From Marinobacterium ramblicola (GTDB lineage: Bacteria; Pseudomonadota; Gammaproteobacteria; Pseudomonadales; Balneatricaceae): a stretch of 64,000 nucleotides of DNA. Positions within the stretch are counted from its first letter, which is position 1; every line of letters begins with the position of its first letter. Below are positions 18,376-27,379 of this stretch, piece after piece. A program made the translations under genes and the position numbers. The stretch is from positions 159,465 through 223,464 of the forward strand of contig NZ_JAHREP010000005.1 in the NCBI RefSeq assembly GCF_019084545.1, read 5' to 3'. A model generated the notes under the pieces. It saw nothing but the letters and a program-made list of their open reading frames with translations. It did not search any database and was not told the DNA's origin.

Positions 18376-20781
18376 ATGGCGATTAAGAAATCCGAACTTT
18401 ACTCCTCCCTCTGGTCCAGCTGCGACGCGCTGCGTGGCGGTATGGATGCCAGCCAGTACAAGGATTATGTGCTGGTGCTGCTGTTCATCAAGTACGTCAG
18501 CGACAAGTATGCAGGGGTACCGTTCGCACCCATCACGATTCCGGAAGGCGCAAGCTTCAAGGATATGGTCGCCCTCAAGGGCAAGCCGGATATCGGTGAC
18601 CAGATCAATAAGAAGATCATCGGCCCGCTGGCCAACGCCAACAAGCTCGCCAACATGCCGGACTTCAACTCGGCGGAAAAGCTTGGCAGCGGCAAGGAGA
18701 TGGTCGACAAACTCACCGACCTGATCGCCATCTTCGAGAACCCGGCGCTCAACTTCAGCAAGAACCGCGCCGAAGGTGACGATATCCTCGGTGATGCCTA
18801 CGAATACCTGATGCGTCACTTCGCCACCGAAAGCGGCAAGAGCAAGGGGCAGTTTTACACCCCCGCCGAGGTCAGTCGGGTGATGGCGCAGATCATCGGT
18901 ATCCATGAGGCGGAGGTCAGCAGTAACACCACGGTCTACGATCCCACCTGCGGTTCGGGTTCCCTGCTGCTCAAGGTTGGCGATGAAGCGCGCGCCAAGG
19001 TCACCCTGTACGGGCAGGAGAAGGACTCCGCCACCTCGGGGCTGGCGCGGATGAATATGATTCTGCACGACAACCCCACAGCATCGATCGCTCAGGGCAA
19101 CACGCTGGCCAGTCCGGCGTTCACGACCGATCACGGCACCCTGAAGACATTCGATTTCGTCGTCGCCAACCCGCCGTTCTCGGATAAAAAGTGGAGCACC
19201 GGACTTTCCCCCGAGAAAGACCCGTTTGACCGCTTCGACCATTTCGGCGTCCCGCCCGCCAAGCAGGGCGACTACGCCTACCTGCTGCACATCGTCAGCT
19301 CACTGCGCATGCGCGGCAAGGGCGCCTGCATCTTGCCCCACGGTGTACTGTTCCGTGGTAATGCCGAGGCTGATATCCGTCGCAAGCTGCTGCGCAAGGG
19401 CTACATCAAGGGGATCATTGGATTGCCCGCCAACCTGTTCTACGGCACCGGCATCCCCGCCTGCATCATCGTGATCGACAAGGAGAACGCCGAGCAGCGC
19501 CAGTCGGTGTTCATGATCGACGCCAGCAAGGGCTTTATCAAAGACGGCAACAAGAATCGCCTGCGCAGCCGCGATATCCACAAAATCGTCGATGTGTTCA
19601 ACAAGGGGCTAGAGATCGACGGTTATTCGCGGAATGTGCCGCTGAGCGAGATCGCTGACAAGAACGACTACAACCTCAATATCCCGCGCTACATCGATAG
19701 CCAACAGACCGAGGATATTCAGGATATCGAAGGCCATCTGCGCGGCGGCATTCCCGCCCGCGATATCGATGCGCTGGACAGTTACTGGCAGGTGTGCCCG
19801 GACCTCAAGTCAGCGCTGTTCAGCGATAACCGCCCCGGCTATCTGGATCTGAAGGTGGACAAGAGCGACATCAAGGAGACCATCTACCGGCACCCTCAGT
19901 TCGCCGCCTTTATGGCCGAGATGGAGACCCTGTTCAACGACTGGCGCGAGCGTAGCGCCGCCACCCTCAAGGCGCTACAGCCGGGATGTCACCCCAAGCA
20001 GGTGATCCACGCCTTGGCCGAAGATCTGCTCGACCACTATCAAAACAAACCGCTGATCGACGCCTATGCCGTCTACCAGCACCTGATGGATTACTGGGCC
20101 GAGGTGATGCAGGACGATTGCTATCTTATCTCTGCTGATGGCTGGCAGGCGAAAACCTACCGCCTGCTGGAAACCAACAAAAAGGGCAAAACGGTGGACA
20201 AGGGCTGGGCCTGCGACCTGCTGCCCAAGCCGCAGCTGGTCAACAGCTACTTTGCCGAACAGCAGGCAGCGATTCAGGCGCAGGAGGCGGAGCGCGAAAC
20301 CCTGGAGGCGCAGCTGGCCGAACTGGAAGAGGAACACGGCGGTGATGAGGGCGCCTTTGCCGAACTGGACAAGATCAACAAGGCCAATATCACCGCTCGT
20401 CTGAAAGAGCTGAAGGGTGACACCGACGCGAAGGATGAGGAGCGGGTGCTCAAACAGTGGAAGCAACTGAATGACCGGATCACCCAGTTGAAATCCGCAA
20501 TCAAGGCCGCCGATACGGAACTGGATGATCTGGTCTACCGGTACTATCCCAAGCTGAGCGAGGATGAGATCAAGACCCTGGTGGTGGAGGATAAGTGGCT
20601 GACCACCCTCGGCACCGCAATCCACGGCGAGATGGACCGCATCAGCCAGCGCCTTAGTCAGAGGGTCAAGGAACTGGCCGAGCGTTACGAAACGCCCTTG
20701 CCGCAGCAGACTCAGCGGGTGGCGGAATTGGAGAAAGCGGTCAATGCGCATCTGGAACGGATGGGTTTCGCATGGGCGTAA
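18376..20781 (+). CDS. hsdM: Type I restriction-modification system, DNA methyltransferase subunit M
   Basis: An 801-aa N6-adenine methyltransferase. The SAM motif is DPTCGSGS (near 192) and the catalytic motif is NPPFS (near 265). The N-terminal helical HsdM domain precedes them. The C-terminal part from about 560 is long and coiled-coil-rich, which makes the protein longer than classical HsdM (about 500-530 aa). It overlaps hsdS by 10 nt. With HsdS it methylates the host target site; with HsdR it completes the restriction enzyme. Confidence 0.96.
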   Translation: MAIKKSELYSSLWSSCDALRGGMDASQYKDYVLVLLFIKYVSDKYAGVPFAPITIPEGASFKDMVALKGKPDIGDQINKKIIGPLANANKLANMPDFNSAEKLGSGKEMVDKLTDLIAIFENPALNFSKNRAEGDDILGDAYEYLMRHFATESGKSKGQFYTPAEVSRVMAQIIGIHEAEVSSNTTVYDPTCGSGSLLLKVGDEARAKVTLYGQEKDSATSGLARMNMILHDNPTASIAQGNTLASPAFTTDHGTLKTFDFVVANPPFSDKKWSTGLSPEKDPFDRFDHFGVPPAKQGDYAYLLHIVSSLRMRGKGACILPHGVLFRGNAEADIRRKLLRKGYIKGIIGLPANLFYGTGIPACIIVIDKENAEQRQSVFMIDASKGFIKDGNKNRLRSRDIHKIVDVFNKGLEIDGYSRNVPLSEIADKNDYNLNIPRYIDSQQTEDIQDIEGHLRGGIPARDIDALDSYWQVCPDLKSALFSDNRPGYLDLKVDKSDIKETIYRHPQFAAFMAEMETLFNDWRERSAATLKALQPGCHPKQVIHALAEDLLDHYQNKPLIDAYAVYQHLMDYWAEVMQDDCYLISADGWQAKTYRLLETNKKGKTVDKGWACDLLPKPQLVNSYFAEQQAAIQAQEAERETLEAQLAELEEEHGGDEGAFAELDKINKANITARLKELKGDTDAKDEERVLKQWKQLNDRITQLKSAIKAADTELDDLVYRYYPKLSEDEIKTLVVEDKWLTTLGTAIHGEMDRISQRLSQRVKELAERYETPLPQQTQRVAELEKAVNAHLERMGFAWA

Positions 20782-22046
20782 GGGAGGTGAATGCGACCTA
20801 TCTTGTCGAGCAGGTTTTGGGTTGTCCTGAGGGGTACAAGCAGACCGAGGTGGGGGTGATTCCGGAGGATTGGGAAGCCTTAGCTATACGTTCTGTATGC
20901 AGGCTGATCAATGGCCGAGGTTTTAAACCTCATGAATGGAAATCAACAGGCCTTCCTATTATCCGGATTCAAAACCTCAATGGCTCTGATGAATTTAATT
21001 ATTTCCAAGGCACTTATGACAGGAAGCTGGAAGTTCCAAATGGACAGCTTCTTTTTGCTTGGTCTGGTAGCCGTGGAACGTCTTTTGGCCCTCATGTATG
21101 GACTGGTTCTCTAGGACTTCTTAATTACCATACATGGAAGATAGAAGTACTTGGCGCGACTGTTAGTCCAGAGTTCTTTTTTTATGCGTTAAAGCAGCTT
21201 ACGAAATTCATTGAAGATAATGCTCATGGTGCGTCCGCACTGGTGCATACGCAGAAATGGGAAATGGAAGGGTTTAAATTCCCTCTCCCCCCCACTCACG
21301 CTGAACAAGAAGCCATCGCCAAGGCGCTGAGCGATACCGATGCGCTGATCGAATCCCTGGAGCAACTGATCGCTAAAAAGCGCCAGATCAAACAGGGCAC
21401 GATGCAGGAGCTGCTGACAGGAAAACGGCGACTTCCGGGGTATAGCGGGGAGTGGTGTGGTGGTGTGTTGGGAAACTTTCTTCTTTCTAAACCTGACTAT
21501 GGCATCAATGCGCCTGGTGTTCCTCAGACCGGTAGCCTGCCTGTCTATCTAAGAATTACTGATATTGATGATCACGGGCGATTATTACCTGATGATCGAG
21601 TAGCTGTTGATCATCCGCTGTCCGAAGAATATTTACTTGGGGAAGGTGAGATCGTTTTCGCTCGCACGGGCGCAAGTGTCGGAAAATCTTATCTTTATAA
21701 TCCAGTGGATGGTGCGCTCGTTTTCGCTGGCTTTCTGATACGGGTGAGAGTAAATCGTATGATGCTTTGCCCAGCATTTCTGGCTGCTTACACGAAAACT
21801 GATCGTTACTGGGATTGGGTGCGTATCATGTCAATGAGAAGCGGTCAGCCTGGAATAAATGGTAATGAATATGCGTCTATGGATCTATTTCTACCGCCGA
21901 CTCTTGCCGAGCAGGAGGCTATTGCCACTGTATTGACCGATATGGACACCGAAATCACCACGCTGGAAACCAAGCTCGCCAAAACCCGCCAGCTCAAGCA
22001 GGGCATGATGCAGGAGCTGCTGACCGGAAGGATCCGCCTGATATGA
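20772..22046 (+). CDS. hsdS: Type I restriction-modification system, specificity subunit S
   Basis: A 424-aa subunit that recognises the DNA target. It shows two target-recognition domains, each followed by a conserved helical repeat: AEQEAIAKALSDTDALIESL with QELLTGKRRL, then AEQEAIATVLTDMD with QELLTGRIRL. The recognition domains are visibly richer in A and T than the repeats and flanking genes, a sign of domain exchange by recombination. The stop overlaps a start codon of a deleted downstream gene (ATGA). Confidence 0.95.
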   Translation: MGVREVNATYLVEQVLGCPEGYKQTEVGVIPEDWEALAIRSVCRLINGRGFKPHEWKSTGLPIIRIQNLNGSDEFNYFQGTYDRKLEVPNGQLLFAWSGSRGTSFGPHVWTGSLGLLNYHTWKIEVLGATVSPEFFFYALKQLTKFIEDNAHGASALVHTQKWEMEGFKFPLPPTHAEQEAIAKALSDTDALIESLEQLIAKKRQIKQGTMQELLTGKRRLPGYSGEWCGGVLGNFLLSKPDYGINAPGVPQTGSLPVYLRITDIDDHGRLLPDDRVAVDHPLSEEYLLGEGEIVFARTGASVGKSYLYNPVDGALVFAGFLIRVRVNRMMLCPAFLAAYTKTDRYWDWVRIMSMRSGQPGINGNEYASMDLFLPPTLAEQEAIATVLTDMDTEITTLETKLAKTRQLKQGMMQELLTGRIRLI

Positions 22047-22145
22047 AAATCTCCACCATCCTCGACCCTATCGACCGTGGTCAGGCTCGAGAGCTTCAAG
22101 CAGTATGTGCTGCAAGATGTGCCGGCGGTGGAGTTGTCGGCCTGA
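22043..22145 (+). pseudogene. Scar of a deleted DUF262-type gene
   Basis: The ATG overlaps the hsdS stop and encodes MKISTILDPIDRG, which closely matches the start of DUF262 (GmrS/D-like) proteins. The frame is then lost, and a second frame reads RLESFKQYVLQDVPAVELSA to a stop at 22143-22145, which looks like a protein C-terminus. A large internal deletion has apparently joined both ends of one gene. It is a vestige only. Confidence 0.5.
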
Positions 22146-22311
22146 GCGCTTTCTCTGCTCTTTAGAGATAGATGTAAGCCTGTCTAGAGATGTTGTGATG
22201 CGATTTTTCGAGATAATGCTATATTTGTTTTTATTTAATTGATTGTTTATAAAAGGTTTTCGTGATTTTTTTAGAGATAACCAAAACCATGATTAAAGAA
22301 AATTTCGACCT

Positions 22312-23469
22312 ATGCCCAAGTTCACGCACTATGATCTGAGCCTGCTGAACCCCTCGTTCGACTCGCCATTGGTGGACGTGTTGACCGAACTGGAGCATCT
22401 GCGCCGTCTGCAGTTGCAGGGCACAACGCCGCCGTTGGTGTTTTTCCAGCTCAAGGAGATATTCCATATTCTGGAAAGTCTCGGCTCGGCCCGCATCGAG
22501 GGCAACCATACGACGCTGGCGGATTACGTGGAGAGTCGACTGGAAGGGGAGACTCAGGCGGCCGATCAACTGCGTGAGATGGTCAATATCGAGCGGGCGA
22601 TGGCATATGTCGAAGAGACCGTTGAGCCCGGTAGCGCGATCAGCCAACACTGGCTGCGAGAGCTGCACGCCCTGACGGTGCAGGATCTTGAACGTGAAGG
22701 CGACGATACACCGGGCCAATTCCGTCAGGGCTCGGTTGCTATCGCGAAGTCGGAGCATCTGCCGCCGGAGGCGGTGCAGGTGCCGGGCTATATGGAGGAG
22801 TTGATCGCCTTCATCAACGAAGAGCATCCCCACAAGTATGATCTGATCAAGGTGGCACTGGCTCACCACCGCTTCGGCTGGATCCATCCGTTCGGGAACG
22901 GCAACGGCCGCGTGGTGCGTCTGCTGACCTATGCACTGCTGATCAAATATGGCTTTAACGTGCAGACCGGGGGCCGGGTATTGAACCCGACGGCAGTATT
23001 CTGCAATGACCGGGAACGTTATTACGCCATGCTCGGTGAGGCGGACAAGGGCTCCGATCAGGGATTGGAGGTCTGGTGTATTTATGTGCTCCAGGGGATG
23101 CTTGATGAGTTGCGCAAGGTCGACCAATTGACCGATTTCGGTTATCTGCAGGAGAAAATTCTGATCCCGGCGCTGGAGCATGCGCGCGAGCGTGAGCTGA
23201 TTACCCCGCAGGAACAGAAAATACTGCTGATTGCGGCGAAAACCGGTGTCGTCAAGGCGGCACATCTGAAAGAAGCGATGAAGGGGCTGAAGTCATCCCA
23301 GCAGACCTATCAGATCAAGAAACTGGTGGATGCGGGCATGTTGCGCCCGGTTAAAGAGGGCTCGCGGCAGTATACCTTCGGCTTCAGCCACAACTATCTT
23401 ATCAGGGGCGTGATTCGAGCCCTGACCGAACAGGGCTTCATACCGGCCAGCCTCAACGAGCCGACCTGA
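22312..23469 (+). CDS. Fic family protein (class II, N-terminal inhibitory helix)
   Basis: A 385-aa protein. The Fic active-site loop is [12 protein letters not shown] (H192-R203). An inhibitory motif SARIEG (S59-G64), of the form (S/T)xxxE(G/N), sits in an N-terminal helix, so it is the self-inhibited class. A winged-helix-like C-terminus follows. Such enzymes usually AMPylate proteins; the target is unknown. It lies inside the restriction operon between hsdS and hsdR, after an AT-rich 165-nt spacer, with no obvious separate antitoxin. Confidence 0.92.
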   Translation: MPKFTHYDLSLLNPSFDSPLVDVLTELEHLRRLQLQGTTPPLVFFQLKEIFHILESLGSARIEGNHTTLADYVESRLEGETQAADQLREMVNIERAMAYVEETVEPGSAISQHWLRELHALTVQDLEREGDDTPGQFRQGSVAIAKSEHLPPEAVQVPGYMEELIAFINEEHPHKYDLIKVALAHHRFGWIHPFGNGNGRVVRLLTYALLIKYGFNVQTGGRVLNPTAVFCNDRERYYAMLGEADKGSDQGLEVWCIYVLQGMLDELRKVDQLTDFGYLQEKILIPALEHARERELITPQEQKILLIAAKTGVVKAAHLKEAMKGLKSSQQTYQIKKLVDAGMLRPVKEGSRQYTFGFSHNYLIRGVIRALTEQGFIPASLNEPT

Positions 23470-23516
23470 TGTACCCTTAAGCATGGCGGTGTTGCCACCA
23501 ATCACAGGGCAGAAGT

Positions 23517-26500
23517 ATGGACAACATAGGCAATCCGGAACGTGTGACCCAAAACCGCGTGGTGAAACTGTTCCAGCAGGAGCTGGGTTACACCTACCTC
23601 GACAACTGGGCATACCGCGAAGGTAACCGCAATATCGAGTCCGGCCTGCTTAGCGCCTATCTGGAAGATCGTGGTTATACCTCAGCCCAGATCGCCCGCG
23701 CTCTCGACCTCCTGCATGCCGAGGCAGATAACCACAGCCGCAGCCTCTACGACAACAACAGGGAGGTCTACTCCCTGCTTCGCTACGGCGTGCCGGTAAA
23801 AACCGAGGCGGGACAAAACACCGAGACCGTACACCTGATCGACTGGCGGCAGCCGGAGAAAAACCATTTCGCCATCGCCGAAGAGGTGACCGTTTGCGGC
23901 AACCGGGAGAAACGTCCGGATATCGTGCTGTACGTGAACGGCATCGCCATTGGTGTGCTAGAGCTGAAAAACAGCCGCGTGTCGATCGGTGACGGCATAC
24001 GTCAGAGCATCGTCAATCAACGTCCTGAGTTTATCGGCGCCTTCTTCTCCACGGTGCAGTTTATCTTTGCGGGTAACGATTCCGAGGGACTGAAATACGG
24101 CACCATCGGTACCCAGGAAAAGTACTTCCTCACCTGGAAAGAGGATGAGGACGATAACAGCCGCCTCAAGCTGGACAAGTACCTGCTGAAGATCTGCGCC
24201 AAGCCGCGTCTGATCGAGCTGATGTACGACTTCGTGCTGTTCGATGGCGGCGTGAAAAAGCTGCCCCGCGTGCATCAGTACTTTGGCATCAAGGCCGCGC
24301 AGGAATATGTGCGGAAACGCCAGGGCGGCATCATCTGGCACACTCAGGGCAGCGGCAAGAGCATCGTGATGGTGTTGTTGGCGAAGTGGATCCTGGAAAA
24401 CCTCTCCTCGGCGCGGGTGCTGATCGTCACCGACCGTGATGAACTGGACAAGCAGATCGAATCCGTCTTCACCGACGCAGGGGTGGCGATCAAGCGCACC
24501 AGCAGCGGTCGCGATTTGATGGCGCAGTTGGCACAGACGGCACCGCGCCTGCTCTGTTCCCTGGTGCATAAGTTCGGCCGCAAGGGCGTGGACGATTTCG
24601 AGGGCTTTCTGCGTGATCTGGAGTCCCAACCTGCCGTCACTCAGGGCGAGCTGTTCGTGTTCGTCGACGAATGCCACCGCACCCAGAGCGGCAAGCTGCA
24701 CCGCACCATGAAGGCGCTGATGCCCGGTGCCGTGTTTATCGGCTTTACCGGCACACCGCTGTTGAAAAAGGACAAGGCGACCAGCCTTGAGGTATTCGGC
24801 GGCTACATCCACACCTACAAGTTCAACGAAGCGGTGGAGGACGAGGTGGTGCTGGACTTGGTCTACGAAGCGCGTGATATCGATCAGACGCTGGGCTCGC
24901 AGGACAGGGTCGATGCCTGGTTCGATGCCAAGACCAAGGGGCTTAACAGCTGGCAGAAGGCCGCCTTGCGCGAGCAGTGGGGCACCATGCAGCGGGTGCT
25001 CAGCTCCCGTTCGCGTATGGACCGGGTGGTCAACGATATCGTGTTCGACTTCAGCGTCAAGCCGCGCCTCAGCGATCAGCGCGGCAACGCCGTGCTGGTC
25101 AGCTCCAGTATTTACGAGGCGTGCAAGTATTTCGAACTGTTTCAGAAAACCGTGTTCAAGGGCAAATGCGCGGTGGTGACCTCGTACAACCCGCAGACCA
25201 AGGACATCACCACCGAGGATACCGGCGCCAATACCGAAACCGAGAAGGAATATATCTACAACACCTATACCGAGCTGTTGAAGGGTATCGATGCGCGCCC
25301 GGGCATGAGCAAAACCGAAACCTATGAGGAGCAGGCCAAGGAGTTGTTCAAGAAGCAGCCGGCAAACATGAAGCTGCTGATCGTTGTCGACAAGCTGCTG
25401 ACCGGTTTCGATGCACCCAGCTGCACCTATCTGTATATCGACAAGAGTATGCAGGACCACGGCCTGTTCCAGGCGATCTGCCGTACCAACCGCCTTGACG
25501 GAGATGATAAGGAGGTTGGTGTCATCATCGATTACAAGGATCTGTTCAAGAAGGTGCAGAACAGCATCGCGGTGTACACCTCCGAACTGGCCCATGAAGA
25601 GGGCGAGTCGGTGGATCCGGGTATTCTGCTGAAGGATCGACTGAGCAAGGGACGTGAGCGTCTGGAGGGGGCCCGCGAGGCGATTGCCCTGTTGTGCGAG
25701 CCGGTGGAAGCGCCGAAAGAGGAGCTGCAGTATATCCACTACTTCTGTGGCAACACGGAGATTGCCGAGCAGTTGAAGGAGCGTGAACCGCAACGCGCCG
25801 CGCTCTACAAGGCAACCGCGGCTCTGGTGAGAGCATTTGCCAATATTGCCGATGAGTTGGAAGCGGCGGGCTACTCGTCCGATGAGGTTGAAACGATCAG
25901 GAAGGAGATCGATCACTATCTTAAACTGCGTGACATGATCCGCAGGGCCAGTGGCGAGACGATCGATCTGAAGGCGTACGAGGCCGATATGCGCCATCTG
26001 ATCGATACCTACATCGAGGCCAGGGAGCCGCGCAAGATATCCCCCTTCGATGATATGCCGTTGCTGGAACTGATCGTTAAAACCGGTATCGCCGACGCCG
26101 TGGATTCCCTGCCGGAGGGAACCAAGGGCAACCGGGATGCGGTGGCGGAAACGATCGAGAACAACGTACGCAGCAAGATCATCAAGGATCATCTGAACGA
26201 TCCGGCTTTCTACGACAGCATGTCCAAGTTGCTGGCCGAGATCATCCGCTCGCGCAAAGAGAGAGCGATCGAGTACGAGGAGTATCTGAAACGGATTGCG
26301 GAGCTGGCGAAAAAGGTGCAGTTGGGGCAGGACGCGAAGACACCGGAAACCCTCGATACCCAGGGTAAGCGAGCGCTCTACAACAATCTCAAGGTGGCCG
26401 CGCCAAGCGATGGCGTGGCACTGACTCCGGCTCCATATATCGTAGACGGTGATCGGGATCTAAAGCTGGCTCTGGCTCTCGATACTGCCGTAAAAACACA

Positions 26501-26654
26501 GCGTCCCGACTCTTGGCGTGGCGATCTGGCGCGGGAGAATATCGTCAAAAGGGCGATTTACGATGTTCTCTTCGCCGAGGGGTACGAACAAGAGCGTGCC
26601 ATAGCCGAGACGGAAAGGCTGTTTCTGATTGTCATGCAGCAGCAAGAGTACTGA
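23517..26654 (+). CDS. hsdR: Type I restriction-modification system, endonuclease/translocase subunit R
   Basis: A 1045-aa motor-nuclease. The N-terminal nuclease has D135, E149 and K151 in RPDIVLYV and GVLELKNS. The helicase shows Walker A TQGSGKS (near 278), DECHR (near 385), FTGTP and a later VDKLLTGFDAP motif. It completes the HsdMSR set and needs HsdM and HsdS to find its site. Its stop overlaps the start of the downstream metalloprotease gene by one base. Confidence 0.96.
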   Translation: MDNIGNPERVTQNRVVKLFQQELGYTYLDNWAYREGNRNIESGLLSAYLEDRGYTSAQIARALDLLHAEADNHSRSLYDNNREVYSLLRYGVPVKTEAGQNTETVHLIDWRQPEKNHFAIAEEVTVCGNREKRPDIVLYVNGIAIGVLELKNSRVSIGDGIRQSIVNQRPEFIGAFFSTVQFIFAGNDSEGLKYGTIGTQEKYFLTWKEDEDDNSRLKLDKYLLKICAKPRLIELMYDFVLFDGGVKKLPRVHQYFGIKAAQEYVRKRQGGIIWHTQGSGKSIVMVLLAKWILENLSSARVLIVTDRDELDKQIESVFTDAGVAIKRTSSGRDLMAQLAQTAPRLLCSLVHKFGRKGVDDFEGFLRDLESQPAVTQGELFVFVDECHRTQSGKLHRTMKALMPGAVFIGFTGTPLLKKDKATSLEVFGGYIHTYKFNEAVEDEVVLDLVYEARDIDQTLGSQDRVDAWFDAKTKGLNSWQKAALREQWGTMQRVLSSRSRMDRVVNDIVFDFSVKPRLSDQRGNAVLVSSSIYEACKYFELFQKTVFKGKCAVVTSYNPQTKDITTEDTGANTETEKEYIYNTYTELLKGIDARPGMSKTETYEEQAKELFKKQPANMKLLIVVDKLLTGFDAPSCTYLYIDKSMQDHGLFQAICRTNRLDGDDKEVGVIIDYKDLFKKVQNSIAVYTSELAHEEGESVDPGILLKDRLSKGRERLEGAREAIALLCEPVEAPKEELQYIHYFCGNTEIAEQLKEREPQRAALYKATAALVRAFANIADELEAAGYSSDEVETIRKEIDHYLKLRDMIRRASGETIDLKAYEADMRHLIDTYIEAREPRKISPFDDMPLLELIVKTGIADAVDSLPEGTKGNRDAVAETIENNVRSKIIKDHLNDPAFYDSMSKLLAEIIRSRKERAIEYEEYLKRIAELAKKVQLGQDAKTPETLDTQGKRALYNNLKVAAPSDGVALTPAPYIVDGDRDLKLALALDTAVKTQRPDSWRGDLARENIVKRAIYDVLFAEGYEQERAIAETERLFLIVMQQQEY

Positions 26655-27370
26655 TGTCCAAGTTCATACAGCTGGGCGATATTCGCGCAGAAGTGACCTA
26701 CAAGGCGATCAAGAATATCCACTTGAGCGTCTACCCACCGCAGGGTGCAGTGCGTATATCCGCCCCCGGCAGCATGGGGTTGGATACCATTCGTGTATTC
26801 GCTCTGTCCAAGCTGGGTTGGATCAAGAAACAGCAGCAAAAACTGAGAGAGCAGGAGCGGGAAACCCCGCGTGAGTATATTGATCGCGAGAGCCATTATG
26901 TGAATGGTGAACGCTATTTGCTGCGCGTGCAGGAGCGAGATGCGCCTCCCCGGATACGCTTGACGCGGACAACGCTAGAGCTTCAGGTACGTCCCGGCTC
27001 GGATCGAGACAAGCGCAAAGCCGTGCTGGATGAATGGATGCGACAGCAGCTTAAGGTTGCGATGCAACCTCTGCTCAACCAGTGGCAGCAGCGTCTGGGT
27101 GTTACGGCCACGCGAGTCTTGGTTCAACGCATGAAAACCCGTTGGGGTGGCTGTAATCCCCGGTCCGGCATTATCCGAATCAATCTTGAACTCGCCAAGA
27201 AGCCGCCGCAGTGTCTGGAATACATCATTGTGCATGAACTGATGCACTTGATTGAGCCGACCCATAACAACCGTTTTGTCGAACTGATGGACGCCCATCT
27301 GCCGCGGTGGCGATTTTTAAAGGATGAACTGAACCGGTTGCCGGTTAGCCATGAGGAGTGGGGTTATTGA
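26654..27370 (+). CDS. YgjP-like zinc metalloprotease (DUF45/M48-type)
   Basis: A 238-aa protein with the zinc motif HELMH (H194, E195, H198) and third ligand H204 in EPTHNNRF, plus the family signature TRWGGCNPRSGIIRINLEL. It is translationally coupled to hsdR (TGATG), and such proteases commonly follow hsdR in other bacteria. A part in turning over or controlling the restriction enzyme is plausible but unproven. Its 3' end is 9 nt from the convergent kinase-phosphatase gene. Confidence 0.9.
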   Translation: MSKFIQLGDIRAEVTYKAIKNIHLSVYPPQGAVRISAPGSMGLDTIRVFALSKLGWIKKQQQKLREQERETPREYIDRESHYVNGERYLLRVQERDAPPRIRLTRTTLELQVRPGSDRDKRKAVLDEWMRQQLKVAMQPLLNQWQQRLGVTATRVLVQRMKTRWGGCNPRSGIIRINLELAKKPPQCLEYIIVHELMHLIEPTHNNRFVELMDAHLPRWRFLKDELNRLPVSHEEWGY

Positions 27371-27379
27371 TTAACTCCA

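Noticed and set aside
23958..26192. Long open frame antisense to hsdR
   Set aside because: Shadow of hsdR; low-complexity translation rich in His, Leu and Gln, with no family signature.
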